Source: Flectonema sp. DT1601 (Eukaryota > Euglenozoa > Diplonemea > Diplonemida > Diplonemidae). Taken from it: a stretch of 64,000 nt of DNA. Positions within the stretch are counted from its first letter, which is position 1, and each line of letters opens with the position of its first letter. The DNA lies in contig OZ025861.1 of NCBI GenBank assembly GCA_964019425.1, positions 465,001 through 529,000 of the forward strand. The letters run 5' to 3'. The notes under the pieces were generated by a model, which did not search any database, was not told where the DNA came from, and saw nothing but the letters and a program-made list of their open reading frames with translations. A program made the position numbers and the translations under genes. Positions 41,017-53,365 of the stretch are shown piece after piece.

Positions 41017-42192
41017 ATGGCTGATGAAGAAATGGGACTCGAGGACAGCGTAACTCAACCAGTCCCACCTCTGTACACACGTCTTAGATACGCTGGGTTC
41101 TTGTTTGTCGTCTTTATAATTTGTTTAATAGTAAGAGATGGTATGTTTGGGGCCTTTGATAAATTTCCAGTTTTAAAAGACGGATGTGAAAAGTACGATT
41201 CTTGCGGTACTTTCACAGGACATCAGCTGGTTTTCAGACTCACGTTTGCTTGTGTTGTATTCTTTGTCATCCACGCTAGTTTAATGATAAAAGAATGCTG
41301 TTGCGTTACTGATGAGCAAAAGAATGATCTTCAGGCAGAGTATTTTTGTCCAAAAATTTGCGTCTTTTTAGTGTTGACGATCGTTACTTTTTTTATACCG
41401 AATGGATTCTTTGAAGTGTACAGCACTGTTTGTATCTTCGGTTCCGGGATATTCCTGGTCATTCAGGCGATCTTATTAATTGACTTCCTCTGCAATTGGA
41501 ATGATCGCTGGGCTGAGAAGTCTGAAGATGACAGTCGATGGGGAACATATTTAATTATGCTGACATTCTTATTCTTCGCAATGGCGATCACAGCCATCGT
41601 GTTAATGTACGTATTCTTTACTGGAGGTGATGGATGTGACTTGCCAGGTGCTCTGATCACAACTACTCTTGTTCTTGGAATAGTCTACACTGCGTTGTCA
41701 ATAAAACAACCGAGCGGATCGATATTTGTGAGTTCAGTTATATTTGTTTATACGTCTGTGATATGCTTTACTGCTCTGCGTAATGGTATTGATTCGACTT
41801 GCAATTCTCTGACGTCAGATTCTGGAGGTGGAATGACCTGGTCAATCGTGTTGTCATCACTTTTCATGGGTTGCTCAATCGCATGGGCTTCCGCATCTGC
41901 AGGAGCTCAACGAAACGCTCTGTCACTTTCTGGTCCAAGTGACGACGACGAAGATAAACAGCAGGCTGATAATTATTTATTCTTTCATTTAATTATGGCT
42001 CTTGGATCCATGTACATGGCGATGATCTTAACAAATTGGGGAACAGATGATTCATCAAAAGACCCTTCAATTGGAAAAGGTGAGATAACGATGTGGGTTC
42101 AGATTTCATCTCAATGGTTGGTTGTTCTTTTGTATCTGTTTACGCTAATCGCACCAACGACGTGTTGTAAACACAGAGATTATGACTTCTAG
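41017..42192 (+). CDS. SERINC/TMS1 family membrane protein
   Basis: 391 residues from ATG 41017 (an upstream in-frame start would add a low-complexity segment). About ten membrane helices can be counted, for example YAGFLFVVFIICLIV, LTFACVVFFVIHASLMI, KICVFLVLTIVTFFIP and YLIMLTFLFFAMAITAIVLM. Conserved SERINC features include the Cys-rich loop ECCCV, FCNWND-like LCNWNDRW after helix 5, and NYLFFHLIMALGSMYMAMIL near the end, followed by WVQISSQW. The family includes lipid scramblases; the original role in serine incorporation is disputed. It acts in plasma or endomembranes. Confidence 0.92.
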   Translation: MADEEMGLEDSVTQPVPPLYTRLRYAGFLFVVFIICLIVRDGMFGAFDKFPVLKDGCEKYDSCGTFTGHQLVFRLTFACVVFFVIHASLMIKECCCVTDEQKNDLQAEYFCPKICVFLVLTIVTFFIPNGFFEVYSTVCIFGSGIFLVIQAILLIDFLCNWNDRWAEKSEDDSRWGTYLIMLTFLFFAMAITAIVLMYVFFTGGDGCDLPGALITTTLVLGIVYTALSIKQPSGSIFVSSVIFVYTSVICFTALRNGIDSTCNSLTSDSGGGMTWSIVLSSLFMGCSIAWASASAGAQRNALSLSGPSDDDEDKQQADNYLFFHLIMALGSMYMAMILTNWGTDDSSKDPSIGKGEITMWVQISSQWLVVLLYLFTLIAPTTCCKHRDYDF

Positions 42193-42472
42193 TTGAAAAG
42201 ATAGGGGGAAAAAAAAAAAAAAAAAAAAAAAACTATTCACAATTCACACACATCCACCCCACACACCTTTGTGATTTTGTTCCATAAGCGACAGCAATAC
42301 GAACGGGGGTTTATCATATACGTTACTTTTTAGAAAAAAAAAAAAAAAAAAAAAAAAATAACATAAAACCTGCTGCAGTCGTTCCCTCTGTTGTAGTCAT
42401 TCCCTCCTTGCGATGTTGCAAAGGCTTCCGTAAGTTACTTTCCAATAAAGTAGTAGTGATGAGTGAAATGAT

Positions 42473-42505
<33 letters not shown>

Positions 42506-43301
42506 ATGTTTTATTTACGTTTTGTTATAATTAAAAAAAAAAAAAAAAAAAAGAACCATCCAGCAAAATGCATTGCAACTGGATTTATACAAAGAAAAAC
42601 CAAAATCTTTCCACTTGAAAACAAGCCTTTCTTTTTATCTCTACAAATGGGGTTAGTAAAAAGAAAGAGAAAAAAATGATACGGAGACGTAGTGAACTCT
42701 GTTCTACCCCCACCCGTTAATCTAAATCTCACGAAGTACTGTGAGGTGGTACTGTCGTTGGCTCTGCTCAAATACCAGTATTCTCACACACATTGTAAAT
42801 GAACTTTGTGCGTTAGTCAGGAAAGGGATCTTGGATAAAAAAAATAAAAAATAAAAATAAAAATAACGAAAACCTGAAAAACTGGTTTTTTTAAAAAATG
42901 AAACAATCCTTAATAAACAAGAGTGGTGGGAGAAGGGAATGTAAAGAACGAAAAAAAAAAAAATGCACAGACTCTTATATCTAGCTTCCGGTAAATATTT
43001 GCTTTTCTTTTTTTTTTTTTTTTTTCTGTGCAAAGAAAAATTGGAATCTTTTTTTCTTCTATTTACTCAGTTTGTCCATCCACGCCAATTTCCCTTTTTT
43101 TTTTCTTTTTTTTTTTTCCTTTTCTTCTATTAGAATATTAGTTAACAATTCATGTTCTTTCTCACCAGTAAGCTGATGAAGTGCTGACGTTACTTGTGTT
43201 TTGATGATTTCTACTAATTTACCATTTTTTTTTTCCCCCCACAAAATCAGAAAATCTTTTTTAAAAAAAAAAAAAAACGATGTAATTACCAAATCACTGA
43301 A
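42193..43301. other. Intergenic, homopolymer-rich
   Basis: Five A- or T-runs of 18-30 bases. Short open frames on either strand are translated homopolymers. Nothing else is supported. Confidence 0.55.
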
Positions 43302-43832
43302 ATGGGTACCAAAAGTTCTATTCATCGAATTTGTATTACGGAAGTAGTCAGCAGCATATTTGATTTTGTATCCGTCGCTGAGGCGCTTCAGATTCGCGGA
43401 GTCAGTCAGCGAGCTCGATGGGGAGCTGAAAATTTCGGATTATCCAGTCAAAAGATTGAACGATTATTTAATTTAGTAATCTGTGAAACTCTCAACGGAG
43501 TTATTGGAAGATACTTACGGTATTCCCCTCGTAGTATATCAGCGGTATTCCAGGAAGGGAAATTTGAAGTTCTCAGTTGGTGGGACTTGACGACACTCTC
43601 GGGGGTGTCATCAGCTTTAAAAGGGATGCTTGAATGGTGTTCCTACACCATCGAATCGAGCGATGACAACGGAGAGATCCTTCTCAGGATTAAATCACTG
43701 TTCTCTGCGTTTCGTTTGTTTAACGTTGTTCCTCCACACCAGATAGTTGTCCTCAACAGAGAGGTACCAGAACTACAAACTCTCTTTATTGCTTTTGTTG
43801 AGGATAAACCAAACAACTGTCTTTCATTATAA
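43302..43832 (+). CDS. Uncharacterised helical protein, possible F-box-like N-terminus
   Basis: 176 residues. Residues 8-50 (RICITEVVSSIFDFVSVAEALQIRGVSQRARWGAE) show the hydrophobic spacing of an F-box (I..IF.F.....AL..R.VS...R). The remainder is mostly helical, with no repeat and no membrane segment. The F-box idea is an inference from a short pattern. Confidence 0.5.
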   Translation: MGTKSSIHRICITEVVSSIFDFVSVAEALQIRGVSQRARWGAENFGLSSQKIERLFNLVICETLNGVIGRYLRYSPRSISAVFQEGKFEVLSWWDLTTLSGVSSALKGMLEWCSYTIESSDDNGEILLRIKSLFSAFRLFNVVPPHQIVVLNREVPELQTLFIAFVEDKPNNCLSL

Positions 43833-44048
43833 AAAAACAAATAATAATAATAATTGTTTAAAAACACAACGATCACCCTCCTTAACTGGATTGGTGAACT
43901 TGTACTAGTTTATATGAAAGTCAATTGAAAACAGTTTTCTTTTATTTTTTTGAAAAAAAGGAGGTATTTTATTTTTATTGATCCCTTCATAACACTATCA
44001 CTACAGGCTAAACTAAATGTATGAATTATTAGATTATTGAAAAGAGGT

Positions 44049-47000
44049 ATGCCAACCCACTTTGCGCACCTTCACAAGCGCAGGAAGGGAGCAGGTGCTC
44101 GATTGGCAGCGGATGATGCGAGTATCAGTCAGGTTAGTGGAGACGCTGAACCGACATTGCGCTGTAAAACCACTAATTCGTTGTTGGCATCTGTATCTGC
44201 TGGGGAATGGATTAAAGATCAGACTGCTACTAACAACGCTGAGAAGTTTCTTCTTAAAAGATTCTACAGAAAATGGTATGCTGGCTGCGTCTCTCGTATG
44301 ATTGAAAACAATAAAGACTTGAGAGTCAACATGACTACAATTCTTTCTTCAATTGACATCAGTAGCTCTCCATCGACAGACATAACTGACAAGGTTCAGT
44401 TAGCTGTTGAGAGAACAAATAGAAATAAGATTCTGATGTCTAATCTGAGAGAGGAATTACACATTAAATCGACGTCTCACTCTGCACAACTCGAATACCT
44501 GCTGTCGGAGAAGACGATGCTTCAGTCGGAAATTAGTAAGGAAGCACATGAACGGGAGAGTGCTGTGAGAAGACAGGATGACTTGCAATCTCAATTATCA
44601 GAAGTGACGGAGGAGTGGAAGTCTGAAGTAGAAGAAGTTCACGCCAGACAACAACAAGAGCTCTTCGTTCTGACTACAGAACGAGATGATCTTCTGCAGC
44701 AACTTCAACAGCAGTCAGAAACAACAATTCGATCTGATGAACAACAACAGGAGTTCTCATCGCTAGTCAGACAACGAGATGATCTTCTCCAACAACTTCA
44801 CGAGTCACAACAACGGAATAATCAACTCCAAGTGTCTCTCGAGGGAAGTGAAGGACACCAACAAGAACGAGATATTCTGATCAACAGAGTCTCTGATCTC
44901 GAAGAAAGTGAAAAGAAACTTCTGAGGTGTCAAATGGTAGCGAACGCAGAGCGGGAAGACTTCACTCATGAAGTCGGTCAGCTCAAAGTGAAAATAACTG
45001 ATCTTGAAAAGGAATGCAACACGCAATCAGAGCAGCTTACTTCACATAAAGAAATCGAAGAACTGTCAGCGACTCGAAGCAATGATGCGAATCAAATGAT
45101 CGAGTCTCTTAGAAAGCAGCTCAGCGACTTACAAACTCAAACACTTCAAAGTGAAGAACAACAATTAAGAATATCACAACTGAAGGCTGAACAAGCAGAA
45201 AGTTTGAAAAGAATTTCTGATTTAGAACTTGAAACCTCAAAACTTGAAGAACAGCAACTCAAATTAGAGAAAACTGAAGAAGAATTATTTTCCTTACAAA
45301 ACAGAGACGGTGAATGTCAGGTTGCTATCACCTCGCTGTCGAAGGAAAATGAAGAACTTCTGACACGACTGTCAGAACTCGATAATAATAACCAGCAGCA
45401 GTTAATTGACGGTTTGAAGAAACAAATCTCAACTCTCGAAAAGGAAACTCTTCAAAGACTGGAACAGGAAACAAACACCCCCAGTGAAGAAGACCTACTT
45501 CGAACATCACAGGAAGTTAATGTTCTAAAACACACTATTGAAGTATTAATTAAAGAAAAACAAGAATTACAACACAAACTCGATATCTACGAATCAAACG
45601 AGAAACACCAAATCGATCTGACGGACGAAGAGGCAGACCAAAAGTCTCAACGACTGCAACATCTGATACAAACTTTGAGATGTGAAAACGAGTCTCTGAA
45701 AACCGACTTGTCAAAATCATGTGAAGAGAATGGCGATCCTGAGCAGCCAGCTTCTCTCAAAACCTCAGTCGCTGTCGTCAAAGATGATGTGAATATTAAC
45801 ACAAAAATAAAAATATTAAATACTAACAATCAACTCTCAAACACGGTTCTTGAAAGCAAAGCTGCGCTCTGCTTCAATCTGGAGTCTGACCAAATGCAAT
45901 CTTCTCATGAGAATCAATTAAGAGAATTGAGGGAAGAGTTACTTGAGAAGATCTCAATCTGTTCTGAGTTAGAATCTGAAGTCGAGGAATCAAAAATTAA
46001 TATAAATTTACTAACTCTGAAACACGACGATGAAATGAATTCCCTGAAGTCTTTACACGAAGAATTGATTGCTTCTGTTGTGAATGAACACGAAAGTCAA
46101 GTAGCTGAAGTTAATAATGTCGTGACGTCACTGAGACTTGAGTTGGATTCGAACACGATTGTGCATCAGTTAAAAGAACAGTTGGAAATGTTGACGGAGT
46201 CTCATCGAAAGGAAATTCATGAAATGGAACTTCGTCACCTCTCTGAGATAACTGATTGCAGCAACGAAATAACTCTCCTCACTGAGAAGTTATCGTCTGT
46301 TCCTATCGAAAGTGATTTAATGAAGAAGCAAACACCAGAAGAGAGTGAAGCCACTTCTGATGCCGAAGTGTGTAGTAGAGTTACCGTAACTGAACTTCAG
46401 ACACAAATCGAAACACTGCAGTCAAACTGCAGCCTGAGCGAAGCCGCCACACGGGATGCCCAACGTGAGTTGACTGAATTGAAGTCAGAAAGTAATCAAG
46501 AACTCACATCTCTCAAGGAAGAGATCGAACGATTGTCGACTGAAATCAATTTCTTGAGAAATGAAAAGTCAGCTGCCGCATCGCGTGATGAGTCTTCCAA
46601 TACAATCGAAGGCGATTTACTCAAAACCGAAACCAAACAACCTTCAGACTGTGGGGATGCCGAACAAGACAGCGATGTGTTGAAAACCGAAACAGTTGTG
46701 AAGCAGCTTCCAGTTGATGATGAGCAAGAATCCGACGAGAACAAAATCGTCAATCAGTTTTCAACCGACTGCGGTATTGATGAAGAGAAGCAGGAGACAG
46801 ACGAAGAGAGTGAAGTGTCTCCGCGTGGAGTTACCGTAACTGAACTTCAGACACAAATCGAAACACTGCAGTCAAACTGCAGCCTGAGCGAAGCCGCCAC
46901 ACGGGATGCCCAACGTGAGTTGACTGAATTGAAGTCAGAAAGTAATCAAGAACTCACATCTCTCAAGGAAGAGATCGAACGATTGTCGACTGAAATCAAT

Positions 47001-50000
47001 TTCTTGAGAAATGAAAAGTCAGCTGCCGCATCGCGTGATGAGTCTTCCAATGCAATCGAAGGCGATTTACTCAAAACCGAAACCAAACAACATTCAGACT
47101 GTGGAGATGTCAATCAGTTTTCAACCGACTGTGGTATTGATGAAGAGAAGCAGGAGACAGAAGAGAGTGAAGCCGCAGAGACAAGTCCTTGTGGAATCAC
47201 CGTAACTGAACTACAGACACAAATCGAAACACTGCAGTTAAACTGCAGCCTGAGCGAAGCCGCCACACGGGATGCCCAACGTGAGTTGACTGAATTGAAG
47301 TCAGAAAGTAATCAAGAACTCACATCTCTCAAGGAAGAGATCGAAAGATTGTCGACTGAAATCAATTTCTTGAGAAATGAAAAGTCAGCTGCCGCATCGC
47401 GTGATGAGTCTTCCAATGCAATCGAAGGCGATTTACTCAAAACCGAAACCAAACAACATTCAGACTGTGGAGATGTCAATCAGTTTTCAACCGACTGTGG
47501 TATTGATGAAGAGAAGCAGGAGACAGAAGAGAGTGAAGCCGCAGAGACAAGTCCTTGTGGAGTCACCGTAACTAAACTTCAGACACAAATCGAAACACTG
47601 GAGTTAAACTGCAGCCTCCAACGTGAGTTGACTGAACTGAAGTCAGAAAGTAATCAAGAACTCACATCTCTCAAGGAAGAGATCGAAAGATTGTCGACTG
47701 AAATCAATTTCTTGAGAAATGAGAAGGCGCGTGATGAGTCTTCCAATACAATCGAAAGCGATTTACTCAAAACCGAAACCAAACAACCTTCAGATTGTGG
47801 GGATGCCGAACAAGACAGCGATGTGTTGAAAACCGAAACAGTTGTGAAGCAGCTTCCAGTTGATGATGAGCAAGAATCCGACGAGAACAAAATCGAAATA
47901 GCTGTCAATCAGTTTTCAACCGACTGTGGTATTGATGAAGAGAAGCAGGAGACAGAAGAGAGTGAAGCCGCAGAGACAAGTCCTTGTGGAATCACCGTAA
48001 CTGAACTTCAGACACAAATCGAAACACTGCAGTTAAACTGCAGCCTTAGCGAAGCCGCCACACGGGATGCCCAACGCGAGTTGACTGAACTGAAGTCAGA
48101 AAGTAATCAAGAACTCACATCTCTCAAGGAAGAGATCGAACGATTGTCGACTGAAATCAATTTCTTGAGAAATGAAAAGTCAGCTGCCGCAGCGTGCGAT
48201 CCATCGAATGTTACTAAAGTGACACCACCTCCACAGGAATCGATTCCTCCTTCGACTGTCGAGCAAATCGAATCACTGAAAGCAGAGAACTCCCAACTGC
48301 AGTCGAACTGTAAGCTGAGCGAAACGGCTACTCAAGAAGCCCAGAGTGAGTTGTATAAACTGAGGTTGGAAAATTTTCAGCTGCAGTCGAAGTGTCACAA
48401 CGCTGAAGTCACCTCCGAAGTTGAAGGAGAGGAGTCGGTAGAGTTTCTACGACGACGAGTTGAACAACTGACGTCGGAACTCAACATCTTCAGAAGTGAG
48501 AACCCGACTGAGGTAGTTGAGGAGGTCAACATCCCAACTAAAGAAGTCGAACAGTCAGAAGACTTTAATAACAACACCATCGGTGTGACTCCTGAAAAAG
48601 AAGAAACTACCGACGACATAATACAACCAACCTCACTACTGGAACACATAACTGAACTCATAAAACTAACAGCTGAACAAGACTGGAGTCTGGACAAGTT
48701 ATTAAATACGAATGAGAACAGCCACCCGACTACTTGCAGCAATTGTCATAAACTGGAAGCCGTAATAACTTCTCTGAACAACGAACATAACTCTGCAGAC
48801 GTAATAAATGAAATTATGTGTCTTCAGGGAAGGTGTCGAGACCTGTTTACTCAGGTTAATCATCACAAGCAAGTTAAACAAGAACTTAATATTTCAATAA
48901 AAACATACGAAGAGGAACTATCAAATTTGACTGACGACTTATCTAAATCACGTTGTGAATGTGAAGCAGCTCTCTCTACTTGTGATGAACAACAGAAGTC
49001 GATGTTTGTTAAAGACAGACAGCTGTTGGAGCTCGAACACAGTTTACGTTTGACACGTCAATTTGATCAACCCGACGATAATGATCTTATAGAAAGCTTC
49101 GCTGATCCTCCAGCAATCACTATCAATGAAGAAAACAATGGTTTGCATTTCTTTTTTTTTTTTTAAAAAAAAGTTTATAACAAAATAAATGACATAAACA
49201 AAACAGTAACTCCGTCACCTTGTCGTAGTTTGATTACATCGCCAACAATGCTTCTGGGGAAGAGTACCGATTGTAGTATCGCAGAGACTGAACCAGTTGA
49301 TTACTTTAGTCACAGCAGTTGTTACAAAGCAGAATTGATAAGACAACTCCAAGCAGAGCTGTCATCGAAGAACAAACAGATTAGCGCTCTCGCGATGGTT
49401 TCATCACCTCCTGAAGATGCTCCACTTTGTGTACAGTTGAGTGAGGAGGTTGGAATGTTAAAATCAAAATTGGAAGACTACAACGAAATGAAAGAGAGGC
49501 TTCGACAAGAAGAAGAGCTTCTCAAAGCTCAAAAAGATACCATTCACAGATTAGAAATGAATGATGAAAAGATTCAAGGTTTGTATTTAATATAACTACT
49601 CCCCCTCTCCGTCATCACACGTAAAGAGTCTTTCCAACACAAGCAAGCTTGTAACACTCGACATTCTTATTAGTTAGAGGGTCGGTTGTGAAGCTATGCG
49701 CTCCTGCGCGCTGAGACGCTCGTCGTAGCACATCTTGTCTCTGAATCGCTCCCAAGCGCTCTTGATGCAGTTGAGCATCCCGCAGCTGATCAGAACGGCG
49801 AAAAGGTACCGAACATACATCGAGGAGTAGCACTTCGCTGCTTCGAGCGCCGACTCCGCCTCCTTGTCGTCGAGAAAGAGCCCAAGTGCTGTCGCAGCAG
49901 CCAGCATCGTGTCGTGAACCACGCCGTCGACCGTCATGGCATCATCGAAGCTCTTCAGGCCTGGGCGCGCGTTGAGGATCAGCCGCAGGCAATACGCTTC

Positions 50001-52914
50001 GGTGTCACGGGGTGATATCCAAAAAATCCTGCCTATTTGAATGTCGTTCCAGCGCCTACCTGTTGTGTCCTTGCGCCGGAAGCGAGACTCTTCGCGCGAA
50101 TACTCATATCCTTGGCGCAGCTTCCACTCACCCTTGACGTAGCTAAAATAGATGGGGAAGTCGCGGTACAATAGGGGGCGACAACCGTCGGATTTGTTCT
50201 TGTCGTTGAAATTGAACCAAGCCAGCAGTGTGGTGTTTTTCGATGCGACCTTCTCGGCCAACTCATCCACGGCGTCGTCGCTGTTGAAGTAGATAGTCTC
50301 CTTCCCGAGACATCATTAGTTTGATTACCAACAACAATGACAGTTCAAGAAGTGATTCAGAGCGAAGTCTCAGAATCTCTTCCACACCTGTCAGAGATAT
50401 GTTTAAATGTTTTTATTTGTGGTCGACTGAATGGTAAGTAACTAATCAGAAATGATGAAAACTAATAAAACAGAAAATATTATATTCACTTGCTCAGCAA
50501 GTGGATCAGAAGAAGACGAGGAAGTGTTCGAAGACTTCGATCCGTCGATGAGGTACACGACGACGACACAACTTTCATCATCAACAGTTCACCCAACTCA
50601 GAGATGGAATGCTGATCAGATGGTTGCTAACACTCGACAGCTACACGAGAAGATGCAACAAGGACTGTTCGTTGCTTCCTCTCACTCAGTCTTGTGGAAT
50701 ACGTTGTTATCAGATATGAATTTAATGAGAGAAAAACTTCTTCAAATTGAGAATCTTTACAACGAAACAGCAACCCATTCACAAACATCAGAAGTCTCTC
50801 TCCTCCGACAAGAGATCCTAACAGCACAGGCAGCTGTTGAAGACGCTCGCGAAGTATTTCTTGAAAACGACTCCCTCAGAGAGCAGCTGTCTACTTCTCA
50901 GTCGCAAAACAAGCAGCTGATGGAAAAGGTTCAACTGACTTCTAAACTACAACAAGTCAAAGAACAGACTCTACGCGATGAGATTCAAGAACTTCTACAA
51001 CAGAACACTCGCCTTGAAGAGAAAGTGTCTGAAGAACAAACATCACAACAACTAACAGTCAGCCAGCTAATGGAAGCAACAGATCAACTGAAGGTACTTC
51101 GATGTGAAAACGAAGACTTACAAACTACAGCAGCTGAGAACGTAGAACTTCAGGCTGCTCTCAACGAACTGAGAATAGAACTGAAGAGTGAGACAACTCG
51201 ATGGACTGATGAGATCCTAACACTTAATCGTGAGAATGAAAACCTTCAAAAAGAAAAAGAAGATCTACAGTCAACCATCGATAAACACGCTGTTAGAAGT
51301 CAACCAACACCACCAACTGAAGCCCTCACATCACAACTTAGTCACAATGATGCTCGGTTACGTAGACTTGAAGAGGAAGCTGCTTCACTGTATGAACCGC
51401 TCAAAATAAAATATGATGACGTCACAGATAGAAATCAACGACTACTCACTCAAATAGTTTCCCTCGAGTCGGAAGTTGAAAACAACAAACAGCAGTCGTT
51501 GGATTTGACAGCTTCCAACACCCAACTGACCACAGCACTCCAGGAGATTGACATCCTTAAAGACGAACTATACCAGCTCTCTGAAAGTATCAAATTAACA
51601 GAAGAAGAACTTAATAAAAGTGAAGCCGACAACAAATACAAAACAAATGAATTACAACAAAGTAAAGAACTCATCACGGAATTCAGAAGCAAGATATTGA
51701 TGTTGGAAAAATCACTTCAGGACTGCGATGAGAAAATATCATCAAATGACGACCTCCTCCTGAAACTTCAGGACAGCAGGTCAACAGCATCCGCATTGCA
51801 ATCGAGAGTGATAGAGTTGGGAAATAGCCACAACGATGTTTCGTTGGAAAACTCAAAAATTTCTAAGAAACTACACCAAACAGAGACGGAGTTGAGTGAA
51901 GTTAAAAATAGTAATTCAGATCTCAAGAACAGTGTTGCTCAGCTTCAACAAAAGATATTGCAAACGGAAACTGACAACAACAAACTTCGACAGCAAACTG
52001 AAGAGTCGGAGGAAACCATTCAAAACTACTCAAAGTTAGAACACAATCTAGAAGTCTGTGAAGCCAAACTCCGTGAAACCGAAATCGCGAAAGTTTCACA
52101 TCTGACGAGAGAGTTGGATCAAACAAATGTTGTCCAGGGTGAGTTGTCCTCTCTTCAGGAAAGTTTAAAATATGAAAATGACAAACTACGAAAACAAGTA
52201 AAACAACTGAGAGAAGAAGCACTCATCGATGCCACCTCCCTGGAGAGAGAAAACACCCTTCTGAGATCGGCTTTGAAATCTGAACATCAGAAAAGTGACA
52301 TTTCTCTTATTGATGAACAGTCTCATATAGAATCAATCGTGAGACACATTTCTATAGATTCCCCTCAAAGGACTGATAGGTGTCTGTTCACTGATGATGA
52401 TGAGGACGTTAAAGTTGAAAATAAAATTTTGAAAACTGAACTGAAGAGAGTACAACAGCAGTGTAATGAAAAACTTTTGGGAAGCAACGCAGTCATATCG
52501 GAGCTAACTAGTGAATTATGTAAACTTCAAAGTAATAATAATAAAAGTGAATTGAGTGGGAGAGTTGATTCGAATCATTCTAACGGGTCGCTACAACTGA
52601 TGATAAAAAATTTAAAAGAGAGGAATTCACAACTTGAAGCTGACTGCTCACGTTACAGTGCTAAGCTCTCTGACGATATCAGTACAATGTCTCAACCAGA
52701 TGTCACTCCTTCATCAGACACAAAGTCTCTCCCACCCACACCAGAAAGATTGAAATCATCAAATCGAAATAGAAATCGTCTTAACAAATCAGATGACAAC
52801 TTCTCACCAACTCCTCCCAGGAAGGAAGAAATAACTTCTCTTCGGAGTCGGGTATGTGATGTGTTCAGCTACGAACACTTTTTTTCATTTTTTTATTATA
52901 AAAATGTTAAATAC

Positions 52915-52949
<35 letters not shown>

Positions 52950-53365
52950 AGGTTACGAAATTCTCTCATGAGAATGAAACACTTCGTCATGAAGTAGACA
53001 GCGTCAAGAAGCAGCTGCTTCAACAGCGTTCTACTGCTGAGAGATTGGATGTCGTTGCTGATCTCACAAAACAAGAATTGTTGTTTTATAAAATTCAAGT
53101 TCGGGGGATTCAGAGCGGAACTATTCAGAGTCAGGCAGTCCTCCGCAAGGAGGAAGAAAAGTGTCGAGAGAAGTTGGTTGCTTGCGAAGTGGCTTCCAGA
53201 AGAGAATTAATTTATAGATTGAAAATATCAGAATTGGAGAAACGGATTACTCGCGATGAGGAGAGAGCTTCTGCTGTTGAAAGCAAACTCACGTCTGCAA
53301 CTACCAAAAGCAAACAAATCAGAGATATAATTACCAGAAGACGTTCATCGTTGTCTGATGAATAA
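44049..53365 (+). CDS. Giant coiled-coil protein (five exons, 2,773 residues)
   Basis: Exons 44049-49140, 49207-49578, 50344-50433, 50498-52851 and 52952-53365 total 8,322 bases (2,774 codons with stop). All joins keep frame. After a short N-terminal helix (KFLLKRFYRKWYAGCVSRM), almost the whole protein is heptad-rich coiled coil with high Glu, Gln, Leu, Lys and Ser. Residues about 780-1,380 hold five copies of a near-identical unit (TELQTQIETLQ...LKEEIERLSTEINFLRNEK). Such proteins scaffold cytoskeleton, basal body or flagellar attachment structures; which one is unknown. The start ATG 44049 follows a CTACAG acceptor-like site at 44006. The fourth exon could instead begin at 50474, also in frame. 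Confidence 0.8.
46380..48190 (+). repeat. Five internal repeat units in the giant coiled-coil gene
   Basis: Units begin near 46380, 46830, 47197, 47563 and 47993. Cores are almost identical in DNA, with spacings of 450, 367, 366 and 430 bases caused by optional blocks. The fourth unit lacks two short blocks (in frame). Spacings are multiples of three or nearly so given approximate edges. Confidence 0.9.
49141..49206 (+). other. Cis intron 1 of the giant gene, 66 nt
   Basis: GTTTGC donor; T-run then A-rich sequence ending in AAAACAG; phase 1. Confidence 0.75.
49579..50343 (+). other. Cis intron 2 of the giant gene, 765 nt, carrying a Helitron fragment
   Basis: GTTTGT donor, ATGACAG acceptor; phase 1 on both sides. 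Without the insert it would be about 70 nt, the usual size here. Confidence 0.65.
49610..50316 (-). mobile_element. Helitron (rolling-circle transposon) fragment
   Basis: On the minus strand an open frame (ATG at 50270 down to 49674, 198 residues; open a little further upstream to about 50307) matches the segment before the helicase in Helitron Rep-helicase proteins: LLYRDFPIYFSYVKGEWKLR, IGRIFWISPRDTEAYCLRLI and FDDAMTVDGVVHDTMLAAAT followed by ALGLFLDDKEAE. The piece is distinctly GC-richer than the surroundings. Neither the Rep domain nor the helicase motifs are present, so it is a partial copy. Exact ends and the typical TC...CTRR termini could not be placed. Confidence 0.8.
50434..50497 (+). 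other. Cis intron 3 of the giant gene, 64 nt (or 40 nt)
   Basis: GTAAGT donor. Two in-frame acceptors are possible, AAACAG at 50473 or CTCAG at 50497. The first matches the other introns' sequence, the second their length. Confidence 0.6.
52852..52951 (+). other. Cis intron 4 of the giant gene, 100 nt
   Basis: GTATGT donor; the 3' end is a run of more than 30 A followed by CAG. Phase 0; coiled coil continues across the join. Confidence 0.85.
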
